NCBI GenBank assembly: GCA_024998815.1
Contig: JACEUQ010000001.1
Span: 1,612,001-1,676,000, forward strand
Direction of reading: 5' to 3'
DNA: 64,000 nt
Origin: Opitutus sp.
GTDB taxonomy: Bacteria; Verrucomicrobiota; Verrucomicrobiia; Opitutales; Opitutaceae
Shown here: positions 1 through 8,922 of the stretch, piece by piece
Numbering within the stretch: position 1 is the first letter of the stretch
Layout of the letters: the number at the start of each line of letters is the position of its first letter
The notes under the pieces: generated by a model
Told to the model about the DNA's origin: nothing
The model's input: only the letters and a program-made list of their open reading frames with translations
The model's database searches: none
Program-made: the position numbers and the translations under genes

Positions 1-1
1 A

Positions 2-1258
2 CAGGACACGGGAGCGGCCGGTTATTTGGTGACCAGTTGGGAGCCGCACCGACTGGCCTTTCCCACGACGTCGCTCATGGACGCGGCTGCCGCCACGCTC
101 TGGCTCGACCCGAGCACCCCTGACGACCCCGCCAGCCTGCTCGCCGCCGGCCTGCGGCGCTACGAACCGGTGCTCGGGGCTGTCGCGGCCCGTAGCCTCG
201 CCCGCCGTATTCTAGCCACTGACGCGCAGGCGTTTGTGGGCAACTCGCGCTGGGAAATTAACAACGGCTGGGCCCCAGTCGCGTCCCGTCGCGACAGTCC
301 CCTGCCCTTCGCCCGCGCCTCACGCCGCCTCTCCCGCCTAGCCACTACGCCCGAGTTAACCGAACAGGACGGCCTCAAATTCCCGCTCCAATTCCTCGCT
401 GCCACCGCCCGCTTCCTCGCCTACCTCGCCGAGCGCGAGGCATTTGTCCGCATCTGCGTGGCTCATATCCACCGCCTGCGCCGCCTGGTCAACAGTGAGG
501 CCGCGGACGACTCCGCTGCGATGCACGAAACACTCCGGCTGGCAGACGAGCAGGCCGCCCGCTTCGCCGACTCGCTCAGCCACGCCCGCGAGGACGCCCG
601 CCTGCTCTGGACGACTTCGCGCTCCGCCGACACCTTTGCCTCCTCGCCCAACGCCCGCCTGCTGGCTGTCGACGAGGCCCAACTGCTCGCGCTGCGCGCA
701 TGGTTCGACGCCTGCGGTGGACAACTCGCCCACGTCTTTCGCGCCTCGCCGGTGTGCGGCCGCTGGACGCTACGGTTCATCCTCCACCACTTCGCTCCGG
801 CCCACCAAAAAGTGGTGATCGAACAACAGTCGCCCGACGGCACCTGGCGGGAGTTACACAGCCGGGTGTTGATCGAATTCCGCGGCCAGTCGGCGCAGGT
901 GAACACGCCGAAACTTCGCTTCGAATTCGCCTGCCCGGTGGAAAACCCCGACGCCCCGCTACGCATCGCTTCGCGGTGCTTGGGGGAATTTGCAGTGAGC
1001 CACATCGAGTTGACCGACGGGGTGGACACGCGGCGGATGCGGAAACCGGAGATAATCCATGGGCGAGACGCCCGTGCCACACCGGAGCATCAATCCCATG
1101 GGCGAGACGCCCATGCCACGCCGGGGCATCAATCCCCTGGGCGAGACGCCCGTGCCACACCGGAGCGCCACCGGCTCGGCCAACCCGCGCCGACCTCAGG
1201 ATGGCCCAAAATCGATTGGTTGACTAACACCGGCGAGCTGCCGCTGAACTTCGGCTAA
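2..1258 (+). CDS. C-terminal part of a large protein, possibly a glycoside hydrolase (start outside window)
   Basis: The frame is open to the left edge, and the first visible codons read GAAGYLVTSW without a plausible start, so the N-terminus lies outside. The motif GYLVTSW followed by helical, Arg/Ala/Leu-rich sequence recalls the end of a TIM-barrel glycosidase domain (GH20-like) with a C-terminal domain; this is a guess. Residues near the end (nt about 1058-1171) are three 13-residue repeats of the type HGRDARATPEHQS, which look like a non-coding dispersed repeat that became translated. After the repeats the protein continues with GWPKIDWLTNTGELPLNFG and a stop. The gene is convergent with the SWIM gene. 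It could equally be a family-specific Verrucomicrobial enzyme; function is not assigned. Confidence 0.5.
   Translation, partial: QDTGAAGYLVTSWEPHRLAFPTTSLMDAAAATLWLDPSTPDDPASLLAAGLRRYEPVLGAVAARSLARRILATDAQAFVGNSRWEINNGWAPVASRRDSPLPFARASRRLSRLATTPELTEQDGLKFPLQFLAATARFLAYLAEREAFVRICVAHIHRLRRLVNSEAADDSAAMHETLRLADEQAARFADSLSHAREDARLLWTTSRSADTFASSPNARLLAVDEAQLLALRAWFDACGGQLAHVFRASPVCGRWTLRFILHHFAPAHQKVVIEQQSPDGTWRELHSRVLIEFRGQSAQVNTPKLRFEFACPVENPDAPLRIASRCLGEFAVSHIELTDGVDTRRMRKPEIIHGRDARATPEHQSHGRDAHATPGHQSPGRDARATPERHRLGQPAPTSGWPKIDWLTNTGELPLNFG
1058..1171 (+). repeat. three tandem 39-bp GRDARAT-type repeats inside a CDS
   Basis: Three copies of a 39-bp unit whose core is GGGCGAGACGCCCGTGCCAC. 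The core contains the short inverted repeat GGGCG/CGCCC. All units are in frame and encode HGRDARATPEHQS-like peptides. Units differ at a few positions (CCCGTG/CCCATG, ACACCGGAG/ACGCCGGGG). Confidence 0.8.
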
Positions 1259-1310
1259 TCCACGGCCAAATAAAACACCTCGGCGAGGAGCGGCAAAGCG
1301 AAGGAATGAA

Positions 1311-1366
1311 GTAGCGCAGGCTTCCAGCCTGCATTCTGTTCGGAGCAGACTGGAAGTCTGCGCTAC
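1311..1366. repeat. REP-like hairpin between convergent genes
   Basis: Inverted repeat with arms GTAGCGCAGGCTTCCAGCC and GACTGGAAGTCTGCGCTAC. It belongs to a dispersed family, with other copies at 2785-2859 and about 46364-46440. It lies between the 3' ends of two convergent genes and could act as a bidirectional terminator. Confidence 0.75.
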
Positions 1367-1397
1367 TTTCACCGCCTAGGAGCGACTAAAGTCGGCG

Positions 1398-2528
1398 CTA
1401 CTTCGCGACCTTCTTCGCTGCCTTTGCCTTCGGTTTACCTGTGAGCAATGCGTCAATCTGCGCCACCGCCTTCGCGACTGCCGCGGCGGACTTAACGACT
1501 GCCGATTCCTTACGCGGACTGACCCGCACGGGCTTCACCGTAACCTTCGGCACCCGCTTGGCGGACTTAACACCAACTTTCGCGGCCGACTTCGTTGGCT
1601 TCGTCCCCTTCGGCTCAGGCTTCGCAACATTCTGCGCGGGCTTCACCACTGGGGCGGACTTCGCCACCTGACGCCCCTTGGCGCGGACCTTTAAGGCGGG
1701 CAACGCCGGCGCGGTCGCCTTCACCGGTTTAAGCGGCGTCACCCGCGCCAACACCGCAGGCACTGTCGATATAACAGGTGCTGCCGCACCGCCAATATCG
1801 ATGCCAAACACATCCGCCAAATCCGCGTCTGCCAAAGAGGCGGTGGCCGAGTCTGAGGCGAGGACCGAGCTCCGCGACACCGCGCTAAGCGCCTCGGCAA
1901 CGAGTTCCTGATGGTCCACTCCGCGTAGTAAAAACAATAACTCCGGGCGCGAATCCAGCCGTGCACCCACGCCATAAAGCACGGCGGCCAGGTGCTTGCA
2001 CAGGCTCGCCGAATCAGGGCACGAACAGTCCAACTCAATCTCGTTCGGGGCCGGAAACAATCCGCTGGCCCGGTCGGTGATTACCCGCAACACCTCGTCG
2101 GGCAGGCGGCCTTGGAGCAACCCGACAAGCGAAGTGATTTTACCCGCGCAGGCCGCCTTGATCGCCACCCAGCGCGCGGGAGCGAGCGGTTTGATTTTAA
2201 TGCTTTCCTCATAAAGCGAGGAGCCTTGCACGCGCGCGGTGATGAGGCCGGCAGTAATTTGCAGGTCCACCACGGAGCCGTTGCGCACGTAGGTGCGGCC
2301 ACGGGGCAGACGGTTTTCGTAATCGCTGTAGGATTCCAAATGGTCGCACCACGCCTTACCCCAGAAGGTGGTGGCGATTTTTTTACCCGTGATAACGACA
2401 GGGCTCCAACCGGAGCCGTTTTTGGCGGCCTTGGCGGCGGCCTTTTCCGCCTGAGCGCGGCGTTGAGCGACCGGCACATAAGGAGCGAAACCGGAATAAC
2501 TGCGCGAACGGGAGGAATACCAGGCCAT
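1398..2528 (-). CDS. SWIM zinc-finger protein with histone-H1-like tail
   Basis: A 376-residue protein. Residues about 165-180 hold the SWIM signature CxCx(6)CxH (CSCPDSASLCKH), a zinc-binding fold used for DNA or protein contacts. The N-terminal half (residues 40-120, with GKKIATTFWGKAWCDHLE) is the conserved part of bacterial SWIM proteins. From about residue 255 to the end the sequence is a Lys/Ala/Pro/Val-rich, low-complexity basic tail like histone H1, probably binding DNA non-specifically. It lies downstream of an SNF2 helicase gene on the same strand, a pairing seen in many bacteria, so the two probably act together on DNA. The roughly 400-bp gap to that gene is filled by hairpin repeats. 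The ATG at 2528 begins MAWYSSRSRSYSGF. Confidence 0.85.
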   Translation of the reverse strand: MAWYSSRSRSYSGFAPYVPVAQRRAQAEKAAAKAAKNGSGWSPVVITGKKIATTFWGKAWCDHLESYSDYENRLPRGRTYVRNGSVVDLQITAGLITARVQGSSLYEESIKIKPLAPARWVAIKAACAGKITSLVGLLQGRLPDEVLRVITDRASGLFPAPNEIELDCSCPDSASLCKHLAAVLYGVGARLDSRPELLFLLRGVDHQELVAEALSAVSRSSVLASDSATASLADADLADVFGIDIGGAAAPVISTVPAVLARVTPLKPVKATAPALPALKVRAKGRQVAKSAPVVKPAQNVAKPEPKGTKPTKSAAKVGVKSAKRVPKVTVKPVRVSPRKESAVVKSAAAVAKAVAQIDALLTGKPKAKAAKKVAK

Positions 2529-2705
2529 GAGCGAGGAGGTTAACAGTGAAAGTATGCGAGACGCGGTGATCGCGAAAGCGGGTTACTCTCCCCGGCCTCC
2601 AAGTGGATGCAAGACTCCAATCCCGAGCCAAAGCCTACCCCATTGTGTTAGGCTTTTGCTCGGGCTGCGGTGGGGGAAGCGGGTTCGACATGGACGGCGC
2701 GGACG

Positions 2706-2919
2706 ACACAGAGGTCGTCCCTCCGGGGGCTCGGGATCGAGGGAGGGTCCACCTCCGTGTGGGCCGGCTCAGGCGTCCGCGAAAAGTAGCGCAGACTTCC
2801 TTGTCTGCCTCGGGCGCTTGCCTGGACTGACGCGGAGCAGACTGGAAGTCTGCGCTACTTTCCGATCCCGAACGACACGGAGGTCGTCACTCCGACCGAA
2901 GGAGGGCACACTTCCGTGT
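2706..2919. repeat. cluster of three REP-like hairpins (intergenic 2529-2927)
   Basis: The nearly 400-bp gap holds three inverted repeats from two families. The pairs at 2706-2761 and 2875-2919 have arms like ACACGGAGGTCGTC and CACTTCCGTGTG. The one at 2785-2859 is a copy of the AGTAGCGCAGACTTCC / GGAAGTCTGCGCTACT family. No gene is seen here. Confidence 0.75.
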
Positions 2920-2927
2920 GGGCTAGC

Positions 2928-5738
2928 TCAGGTGGCGTCCGCCGCCGTCGCGGTGCGCAGGTCCAGCGCGACAAACTTCAACAGTTCGTCGTCACCCATC
3001 TCGGTCAACGCCACCTCGCCGCCCGCACTCAACACGGCGTCGGCCATCGCCCGCTTTTCCGTGATCAGTTTGTCGATACGCTCCTCCAGCGTGCCTCGAC
3101 ACACGAACTTGTGCACCAGCACGTTCTTCTTTTGCCCAATACGATACGCGCGGTCCGTCGCCTGATTCTCCACCGCCGGATTCCACCAGCGGTCAAAATG
3201 AATGACGTGCCCCGCCTCCGTGAGCGTGAGCCCGGTGCCGCCCGCCTTGAGCGAGAGAATAAAAAAGGGCGGTCCGTCCGGCTGCTGAAACTGCTCCACC
3301 AAGCGCCGCCGCTCGGCCACCGGCGTGCCACCGTGCAACACCAGTCCCGGCTTTCCAAATACGCCCGCCAGAAAATGCTGGAGCGGCCCGGTCATCTCGC
3401 GGAATTGGGTAAACACCAAAACTTTCTCCTGCCGCTCGGCTATTTCTCCAGCGAGCTCGGCCAGACGCATGAACTTGCCGCTTTCCTCCGGCACGTAATC
3501 GCCACCCGCTTGCGCGCCGGCCCACTGCGCAGGGTGGTTGCAGAGTTGCTTGAGGCGCATGAGCAGCGCCAACACCAGCCCTCGCCGCTCCATCGCGTCG
3601 GCGGCCGCCAGCTTCTCCTTCAGCTCATCGACCATGCCGGCGTACAGAACCGCTTGGCGTTTGGAGAGGCTGCACAGGGCGTTGACCTCGGTCTTGTCGG
3701 GTAAATCCGCGATGATGCTGCGGTCGGTTTTCATGCGGCGCAAAATGTACGGTGCCACCAATTGGCGCAGCGGTGCGTAGCCGGCGGGATCAGCCGATTG
3801 CGTGAGCTTTTTGGCGAAGCGGGTGAACTCGGCGGCTTTGCCCAGCAGGCCGGGATTAAGGAAATCAAACAGCGACCACACATCGCCGAGGCGGTTTTCC
3901 ACCGGCGTGCCCGTTAAAGCGATACGCCGGGGCGCGCGTAGTTCTTTAACCGCCCGGCTTTGGCGCGAACCGGAATTCTTGATCGCCTGGGCTTCGTCGA
4001 GCACCACCAGGGACCAGTCGCGGGCGCGCAGGCCGTCGAGCTTGGCCACCAATCCATAGGTCGTGAGCACCACGTCCACCCCCGTCAGCGCAGCCGGTGG
4101 CGGTGCGGTGAGCACCGCCAGTTCTGCTGGCGTGCAGGCCGAACCGTGCGCCACCCGCAGGCGCAACGTCGGGGCGAACTTGGCCGCCTCCGCGCTCCAG
4201 TTGCCCAACAGCGAAGCGGGCAACACCAGCAGCGCGGGCGGGGCGTCCGGCTGCGCGGCGCGGGCGTGCAACAGCAGGCCGAGCACCTGGATGGTTTTAC
4301 CCAGCCCCATGTCGTCGGCCAGACACGCGCCGAGGCCCAGGCGGCTGAGAAAGCGCAACCACTCCACACCCGCCGCTTGATATGGGCGCAACGTCGCCAA
4401 CAGGCCCGGCGGCAGGGGCGGGGCGGACGGAGCCTTACCATCCGCCGCAGCGTCGCCATCCGTCTTTTCGCCATCGGCGCCGGCCTCCGCACGGGTGGAC
4501 GCGCCGGGATTACGCATGGCCGCCAGGGTGGCGCGCAACCATTCGCCGGGCTGCACGCGGGTCCAGCGGCGCACGTCGTCGGACTCGGCCTCGGGCGCAC
4601 CGGTGCCGGTCTGCGCCCCCGCCAGCAAACGCAGGCCCTCGGCAAAACTCACCCCGCCCGAGCGTCGGCCTTTTTCCAACTCGCGCCAATGCGCCAGAAC
4701 CTGGTCGAGCTTTTCGCGGTCCACCTCGACCCAGCGGCCCTTTAACAACACCAGCCCCTCGGAACTGGCGGCGAGTTGCGCCCACTCCTCGGGAGAAATG
4801 GTTTCGCCGTCCAGGGTGAGTCCCACCTGAAAATCGAGCATGGAGTCCAGCCCGACGCCGACGGGCGATTTGCCGCCCACGGTCACCGACACCGCTGGAC
4901 GCGCCGGTTTACCGCCCCGCCACCAGTCGGGTAAGCGCACGAGCACGCCGCTGTCTTCGAGCGCGGCCACGTCGCGCAAAAAGCGATACGCCTCGGCCGG
5001 CTTCCAGCGCTGGGGTTGAAACACGCGCTGCGAATCCACCAGCTCGCGCACACAAGCGCTGCGCTCGGCGGCGCGTTGCACGGGTGCGAGCAGAGCAACG
5101 AGGGCGGGGCGCTGCTCGGCTTGGGCGTATTCCTGCAACGCGCGTCCGAGGGGCAGGTATTGGGGCTTGGCCTGCTCTGAAAGGCGGTGGGTGTAGGTGG
5201 CCAGAAACGCGAAGGGGAAATCGGGATCACGTTTATTTTCCGCCAAGTGAAAAGTCACCCGGCCGACCTGGTTCCACAGCGGATTGCGCTCGTGCAACCA
5301 GCCGCCCGCCCCGCCCGCATGCAACCGGCCCAGCGCCGCCACCGCCGCATCCATGTCGGCCCACAGAGCGGCCAGCACCTCGGGGCTTAGGTATTCACCG
5401 CCAGGCAGGGGCGGCGCAGATAACACAACGTCCATGCCCACCGCTTCCAGGGGAGCGACGAGCGCGCCAGCGGACTCGGGCTGTTGGCAGAGTTGCGAAA
5501 AGTAGCGGCGGGCCAACTCGCGCCAAAACACCCCGGCCACCGGCAACGGCTCACCCAACGCCTCGGTGCCCAGCCAGATCAAAATCCGCGCCGAGCCGCT
5601 CGCTGGTGCCGCGAGGTCGTCCGCGATGGAACGCTCCGCCGTGGCCCGTGCGAGTCCGTCCGCCACCGCCGTCGGCAGCGCGGCCAGCTCCGCAGCGTAG
5701 GGCCGCAAATGACCGTGGGGCGTGAGTAAAATCGGCAT
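2928..5738 (-). CDS. SNF2-family DEAD/DEAH-box helicase
   Basis: An ATP-dependent DNA translocase of the bacterial SNF2/RapA-like group. The start is taken at the ATG encoding MPILLTPHGHLRPY, because the longer frame to 5777 adds only a non-conserved stretch; this gives 936 residues. The N-terminal ~450 residues are the SNF2-associated region. The helicase core shows motif I (DDMGLGKTIQ), motif II (LDEAQAIKN, a DEAQ box), motif III (LTGTPVENRL), and in the C-terminal lobe motif V (KAGGTGLTL) and motif VI (QATDRAYRIGQ). A Gly/Ala/Asp-rich linker precedes the core. It is followed on the same strand by the SWIM protein gene, a likely functional partner in nucleoid or repair work (inference). Confidence 0.95.
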   Translation of the reverse strand: MPILLTPHGHLRPYAAELAALPTAVADGLARATAERSIADDLAAPASGSARILIWLGTEALGEPLPVAGVFWRELARRYFSQLCQQPESAGALVAPLEAVGMDVVLSAPPLPGGEYLSPEVLAALWADMDAAVAALGRLHAGGAGGWLHERNPLWNQVGRVTFHLAENKRDPDFPFAFLATYTHRLSEQAKPQYLPLGRALQEYAQAEQRPALVALLAPVQRAAERSACVRELVDSQRVFQPQRWKPAEAYRFLRDVAALEDSGVLVRLPDWWRGGKPARPAVSVTVGGKSPVGVGLDSMLDFQVGLTLDGETISPEEWAQLAASSEGLVLLKGRWVEVDREKLDQVLAHWRELEKGRRSGGVSFAEGLRLLAGAQTGTGAPEAESDDVRRWTRVQPGEWLRATLAAMRNPGASTRAEAGADGEKTDGDAAADGKAPSAPPLPPGLLATLRPYQAAGVEWLRFLSRLGLGACLADDMGLGKTIQVLGLLLHARAAQPDAPPALLVLPASLLGNWSAEAAKFAPTLRLRVAHGSACTPAELAVLTAPPPAALTGVDVVLTTYGLVAKLDGLRARDWSLVVLDEAQAIKNSGSRQSRAVKELRAPRRIALTGTPVENRLGDVWSLFDFLNPGLLGKAAEFTRFAKKLTQSADPAGYAPLRQLVAPYILRRMKTDRSIIADLPDKTEVNALCSLSKRQAVLYAGMVDELKEKLAAADAMERRGLVLALLMRLKQLCNHPAQWAGAQAGGDYVPEESGKFMRLAELAGEIAERQEKVLVFTQFREMTGPLQHFLAGVFGKPGLVLHGGTPVAERRRLVEQFQQPDGPPFFILSLKAGGTGLTLTEAGHVIHFDRWWNPAVENQATDRAYRIGQKKNVLVHKFVCRGTLEERIDKLITEKRAMADAVLSAGGEVALTEMGDDELLKFVALDLRTATAADAT

Positions 5739-5910
5739 GTTAACGGGGCAGCGTTGCCCGGCCCGTCCGGCTGTCAAATCCCCCGTGTTTTCCTCCGCAA
5801 TCCCCGCCCGCTAGCCCGCCCTCGCCCGCTCGCATAAGCCCAATTCGCAATCAAGGTGAGATTAATTAACCTGGTCTCAGGGGATAGGATACCGTCGGGA
5901 AGCACCCTGC

Positions 5911-5968
5911 GCTCACGCTCAAGGCCACGAGGAGTGCATTCGCGAAGCGTGTGGCCTTCAGCGTGAGC
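5911..5968. repeat. long inverted repeat between SNF2 and CHAD genes
   Basis: Arms of 18 bp (GCTCACGCTCAAGGCCAC and GTGGCCTTCAGCGTGAGC) pair with a single mismatch across a 22-bp loop. It sits downstream of the minus-strand CHAD gene and upstream of the SNF2 gene, so it may serve as a terminator or be a REP-type element. No T-tract is evident. Confidence 0.6.
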
Positions 5969-6008
5969 TCCAGGATGCCGTAACACTCAACTTGAATGCT
6001 CATTGGCC

Positions 6009-6824
6009 TCAGCGGCGCGGTCGCGCGGGCGGATGCAGGCGGGGCGCCGAGTGGTCAAAGACCGACTTAGCGCGGCGGAAAATGCGGCGGGTTAACCGGG
6101 CCTGGCGGACCTTGACCTCCGCCAAGAGCTTTCGGGGAGGCCGCCGCCTGGCCCGCTTCAGCTGGGCCCGATAAAGGTCGAGATCCAGCCGATGGCCGAG
6201 GAGCGCACCGAGTTGGTGGGTGCGCCGGAGCCGTTTGGGGCGCCGCAACCAGCGCTGGAGGGCGAGTGTTTGGTAATAGAGATCCTTCACTCGCTTGCGC
6301 CAATCGTGAAGCGGCTCCCCCTCGGGTTGGTGCCGCGCCACTTGCCAGGCCTGTTGCGCGCGGCGGCAGGTTTTTTGGTAGCGCCGTTCCACCCGCTCCC
6401 AGGTGAGCGCAGCTAAATCCAGCGCATGGACTTGCCGGGTGAGCGCGTAGGCCAGCCGGAGTATCGGCACGGGATCGATGGGAGCGCTTTGAGGCGGACG
6501 GGTGCGTCCGCCAAGGTCCCGGCCCAATGCGCTGAGCACATCGGTATCGCGCTGGGCAGCGACGGCGCCCTTCAACTTGCGGATGGAATCCCGCAGTTCG
6601 CGTAGCGCCGCAGGCTGCGCACCGGGCGGCACCAACCGCAGCAGGGACTGGAGTTTTTTCATGCGTTTGCGCAACGCGTGAATCGAGTTCGAGGGCCAGA
6701 GGGGAATTTTAGCCACATCTTTAACGGCTTGGGCGCACAACTGCAGGAGAAGCTGTAGCAGCCAGGCCCCGGCCTCGGTGCTGGGCAGAGGCGAACGACG
6801 CGGGCGCGTAACAGGGGGCTTCAT
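6009..6824 (-). CDS. CHAD domain protein
   Basis: A 271-residue Arg/Leu/Ala-rich all-helical protein. CHAD domains bind polyphosphate or acidic polymers through conserved histidines and basic residues. Here two duplicated signatures are visible, HALRKRMKKLQSLLRL around residue 50 and HDWRKRVKDLYYQTLAL around residue 175, matching the two-repeat CHAD architecture. No CYTH domain is attached. The protein is very basic, especially at the C-terminus (RRIFRRAK). No operon partner. The ATG at 6824 begins MKPPVTRPRRSP; nothing shows how it is regulated. Confidence 0.8.
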   Translation of the reverse strand: MKPPVTRPRRSPLPSTEAGAWLLQLLLQLCAQAVKDVAKIPLWPSNSIHALRKRMKKLQSLLRLVPPGAQPAALRELRDSIRKLKGAVAAQRDTDVLSALGRDLGGRTRPPQSAPIDPVPILRLAYALTRQVHALDLAALTWERVERRYQKTCRRAQQAWQVARHQPEGEPLHDWRKRVKDLYYQTLALQRWLRRPKRLRRTHQLGALLGHRLDLDLYRAQLKRARRRPPRKLLAEVKVRQARLTRRIFRRAKSVFDHSAPRLHPPARPRR

Positions 6825-6992
6825 GGCAAAACGGGGTGAGGCGGGAAGTTCGCCCTTATTCCCAAGCCGTCAACCCGCCGCGCCATTCAGGACAGCAAGA
6901 AGGCCGTAATATTTAGTCGGCACTGAAAAACGCGCGGCTTTAGCGCTCGGGCTAAGGACGCATCCAACTTCATCAACCGCCGCCCCCCCTTA

Positions 6993-7049
6993 TTGATACT
7001 GAGATTCCGTCTTAAATGCAGTTGACTTGAGTACGAGTCTCAATCTTAA
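6993..7049 (+). promoter_or_regulatory. putative promoter with Fur-like palindromic operator
   Basis: A -35-like TTGACT (7022-7027) and a -10-like TCTTAA (7044-7049) are 16 bp apart, upstream of the porin ATG at 7068. The spacer is filled by the palindrome TTGAGTACGAGTCTCAA (7027-7043: TTGAG-N7-CTCAA). A related but weaker element, TTGATACTGAGATTC, lies at 6993-7007. The placement suits a repressor. The resemblance to Fur/Irr-type boxes and the flavin/PepSY operon content suggest metal control (inference). Confidence 0.45.
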
Positions 7050-7067
7050 CAGCGATCTTCTTTCGAA

Positions 7068-8345
7068 ATGAAAAACCTAAATGACTGTATGAAGTGGGGT
7101 GTGGCGGCGGGGGTCAGTGCGCTTTTGAGCGGCGCGGCGATGGCCGATACGCTGCCGAGCGCCGAGGAGATGTGGGCGCTGATCCAAAAGCAGCAGAAGC
7201 AGATCGATGAGTTATCGCGCAGTTTGGCCACGGCCACCGAGCGCACGGCGCAGGTGGATGCCCGCACCAAGAGCGTTGAGCAAAAGGTTGAAGCGACTTC
7301 GGCGCATGTGGAGTCACTCGCCACCGAAACCGCCGGCAAAGGCGGCGGCTTGATTGAAGGCACGACCATTGGCGGCTACGGCGAGTTGCACTACAATAGC
7401 GGGCCCACCGACATGATTGATTTTCACCGGTTCGTGCTATTCGTGAACCACGATTTTAATGAAAAAATGCGGTTGGTCTCCGAGCTGGAGGTCGAGCACG
7501 CCTTAGTGAAAAACGCCTCCACAGGCCAACCCGGCAGTACCGGTGAACTGGAGCTGGAGCAGGCGTATGTGGAATTTGACCTGACCGCCCAGTCGCAGGC
7601 CAAGGCGGGTTTGTTTTTGCTGCCGATCGGTATTCTTAATGAGACCCACGAGCCGGCCACGTTTTACGGCGTGGAGCGCAACAAGGTTGAAAGCGATATC
7701 ATCCCCACCACCTGGTGGGAGGGCGGCGTCGCCTATTCACGCCAATTTGAGAGCGGCCTGAGCTACGACGTTGCGGTTCATTCTGGGCTCACAAAAACTG
7801 CAGGCGCCGACCTTGGCGATATCCGCAAAAGTCGCCAAAAAGTGGCTAGTGCCGATGCGCAGGACGGCGCCGTCACCAGCCGCGTCAAATACACCGGCAT
7901 CAAGGGCCTGACACTGGCCACTTCGGTTCAGTATCAGCAGGACATTGCCCAGAGCACCTTGGCGCGTGAAAACGCGGACGCCTTGCTGACCTCGGTGCAT
8001 GCGGATTGGCGTAAAGGCGGCTTTGGACTGCGGGCGCTGTATGCCCGCTGGGACATTAACGGGCCGACGGCGCAATCCACCGGCCGTGATGTTCAGTATG
8101 GTTACTACATCGAGCCGTCCTACCGCTTCCCCATCAGCGTGGGTGAGTTGGGCTTTTTTGCCCGTTACAGCGTGGTGGACAATCAGGCCGGCAATTCGGC
8201 GGCATCGGAAAAGCGTTACACGGACCTCGGTGTAAACTACTGGCCGCATGCGCAAATCGTGCTGAAAGCCGATGTGCAGTTCGTCGATAATCCGACTGCA
8301 ATCGACGAAGAAATCTTCAGTCTCGGGCTCGGCTTCCAATTCTAA
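7068..8345 (+). CDS. outer-membrane porin with coiled-coil N-terminus
   Basis: A 425-residue exported protein. A signal peptide ends about residue 26 (LLSGAAMA|DTL). Residues 30-85 form a periplasmic coiled coil (EEMWALIQKQQKQIDELSRSL), as in porins anchored to peptidoglycan. The rest is a beta barrel with GGYGELHYN near its start, many alternating aromatic strands, and a C-terminal strand ending in Phe (SLGLGFQF), typical for outer-membrane insertion. It resembles phosphate-selective-porin-like (OprO/OprP-type) channels; the substrate is unknown. It is the first gene of a four-gene plus-strand operon with an FMN-binding protein, a PepSY protein and ApbE, which suggests a role in metal or redox-substrate uptake (inference). 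Confidence 0.8.
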   Translation: MKNLNDCMKWGVAAGVSALLSGAAMADTLPSAEEMWALIQKQQKQIDELSRSLATATERTAQVDARTKSVEQKVEATSAHVESLATETAGKGGGLIEGTTIGGYGELHYNSGPTDMIDFHRFVLFVNHDFNEKMRLVSELEVEHALVKNASTGQPGSTGELELEQAYVEFDLTAQSQAKAGLFLLPIGILNETHEPATFYGVERNKVESDIIPTTWWEGGVAYSRQFESGLSYDVAVHSGLTKTAGADLGDIRKSRQKVASADAQDGAVTSRVKYTGIKGLTLATSVQYQQDIAQSTLARENADALLTSVHADWRKGGFGLRALYARWDINGPTAQSTGRDVQYGYYIEPSYRFPISVGELGFFARYSVVDNQAGNSAASEKRYTDLGVNYWPHAQIVLKADVQFVDNPTAIDEEIFSLGLGFQF

Positions 8346-8370
8346 AAAGGATGGGTTGTCTGCGACTGTA

Positions 8371-8907
8371 ATGAAAGCGTTCCGCCTGCTTATTGCCTGG
8401 AATATCGGTCTACTCGCCTGGGTGGCGAGGGCCGAGGACGATGTCTATCTGGCTCCGGAACGCTTTCTTGAGGAGACGTTTGTCGAAGCTGCGGGGGTGC
8501 CAGCCCCGCAGTTGGTGTGGTTAACCAAGGAGGCGCGCGAGCAGGTGCGGTCCATCCTCGGTCACGATTATCCGTCGATGCGGATTCGTTACTGGTCGGC
8601 GGGTGCGCGCACGGCGTGGATATTGGAAGAGGTGGGCAAAACCAAACCCATCACAATGGGCCTGGTGGTGGCGGGGGGGCGCCTTGAGCGGATCAAGGTG
8701 CTCATCTACCGCGAGAGCCATGGCTGGGAGGTAAAGTATCCGTTTTTCACCGATCAATTTAACGGCATCGGGCTGGATGCGTCTGGAAGGCTCTCGCGGC
8801 CGATCGACGGGATCTCGGGTGCGACTTTGTCGGTGAATGCGTTGACCAAGCTGGGGCGGCTTGCTCTGTTTTTGGATGCTTTTGTGCGCAAAGCGCAGGC
8901 CCCTTGA
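8371..8907 (+). CDS. FMN-binding domain protein (flavinylation target)
   Basis: A 178-residue exported protein. A signal sequence is visible (LLIAWNIGLLAWVARA|ED). The C-terminal FMN_bind domain carries the flavinylation motif DGISGAT at about residues 148-154, whose Thr receives FMN through a phosphoester bond made by ApbE. The ATG at 8371 is chosen because the longer frame overlaps the upstream porin. An apbE gene two genes downstream would supply the modifying enzyme, and the intervening PepSY protein could pass electrons across the membrane to this flavoprotein. The electron acceptor is not known. Confidence 0.85.
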   Translation: MKAFRLLIAWNIGLLAWVARAEDDVYLAPERFLEETFVEAAGVPAPQLVWLTKEAREQVRSILGHDYPSMRIRYWSAGARTAWILEEVGKTKPITMGLVVAGGRLERIKVLIYRESHGWEVKYPFFTDQFNGIGLDASGRLSRPIDGISGATLSVNALTKLGRLALFLDAFVRKAQAP

Positions 8908-8922
8908 TGCGGACGCGATACG

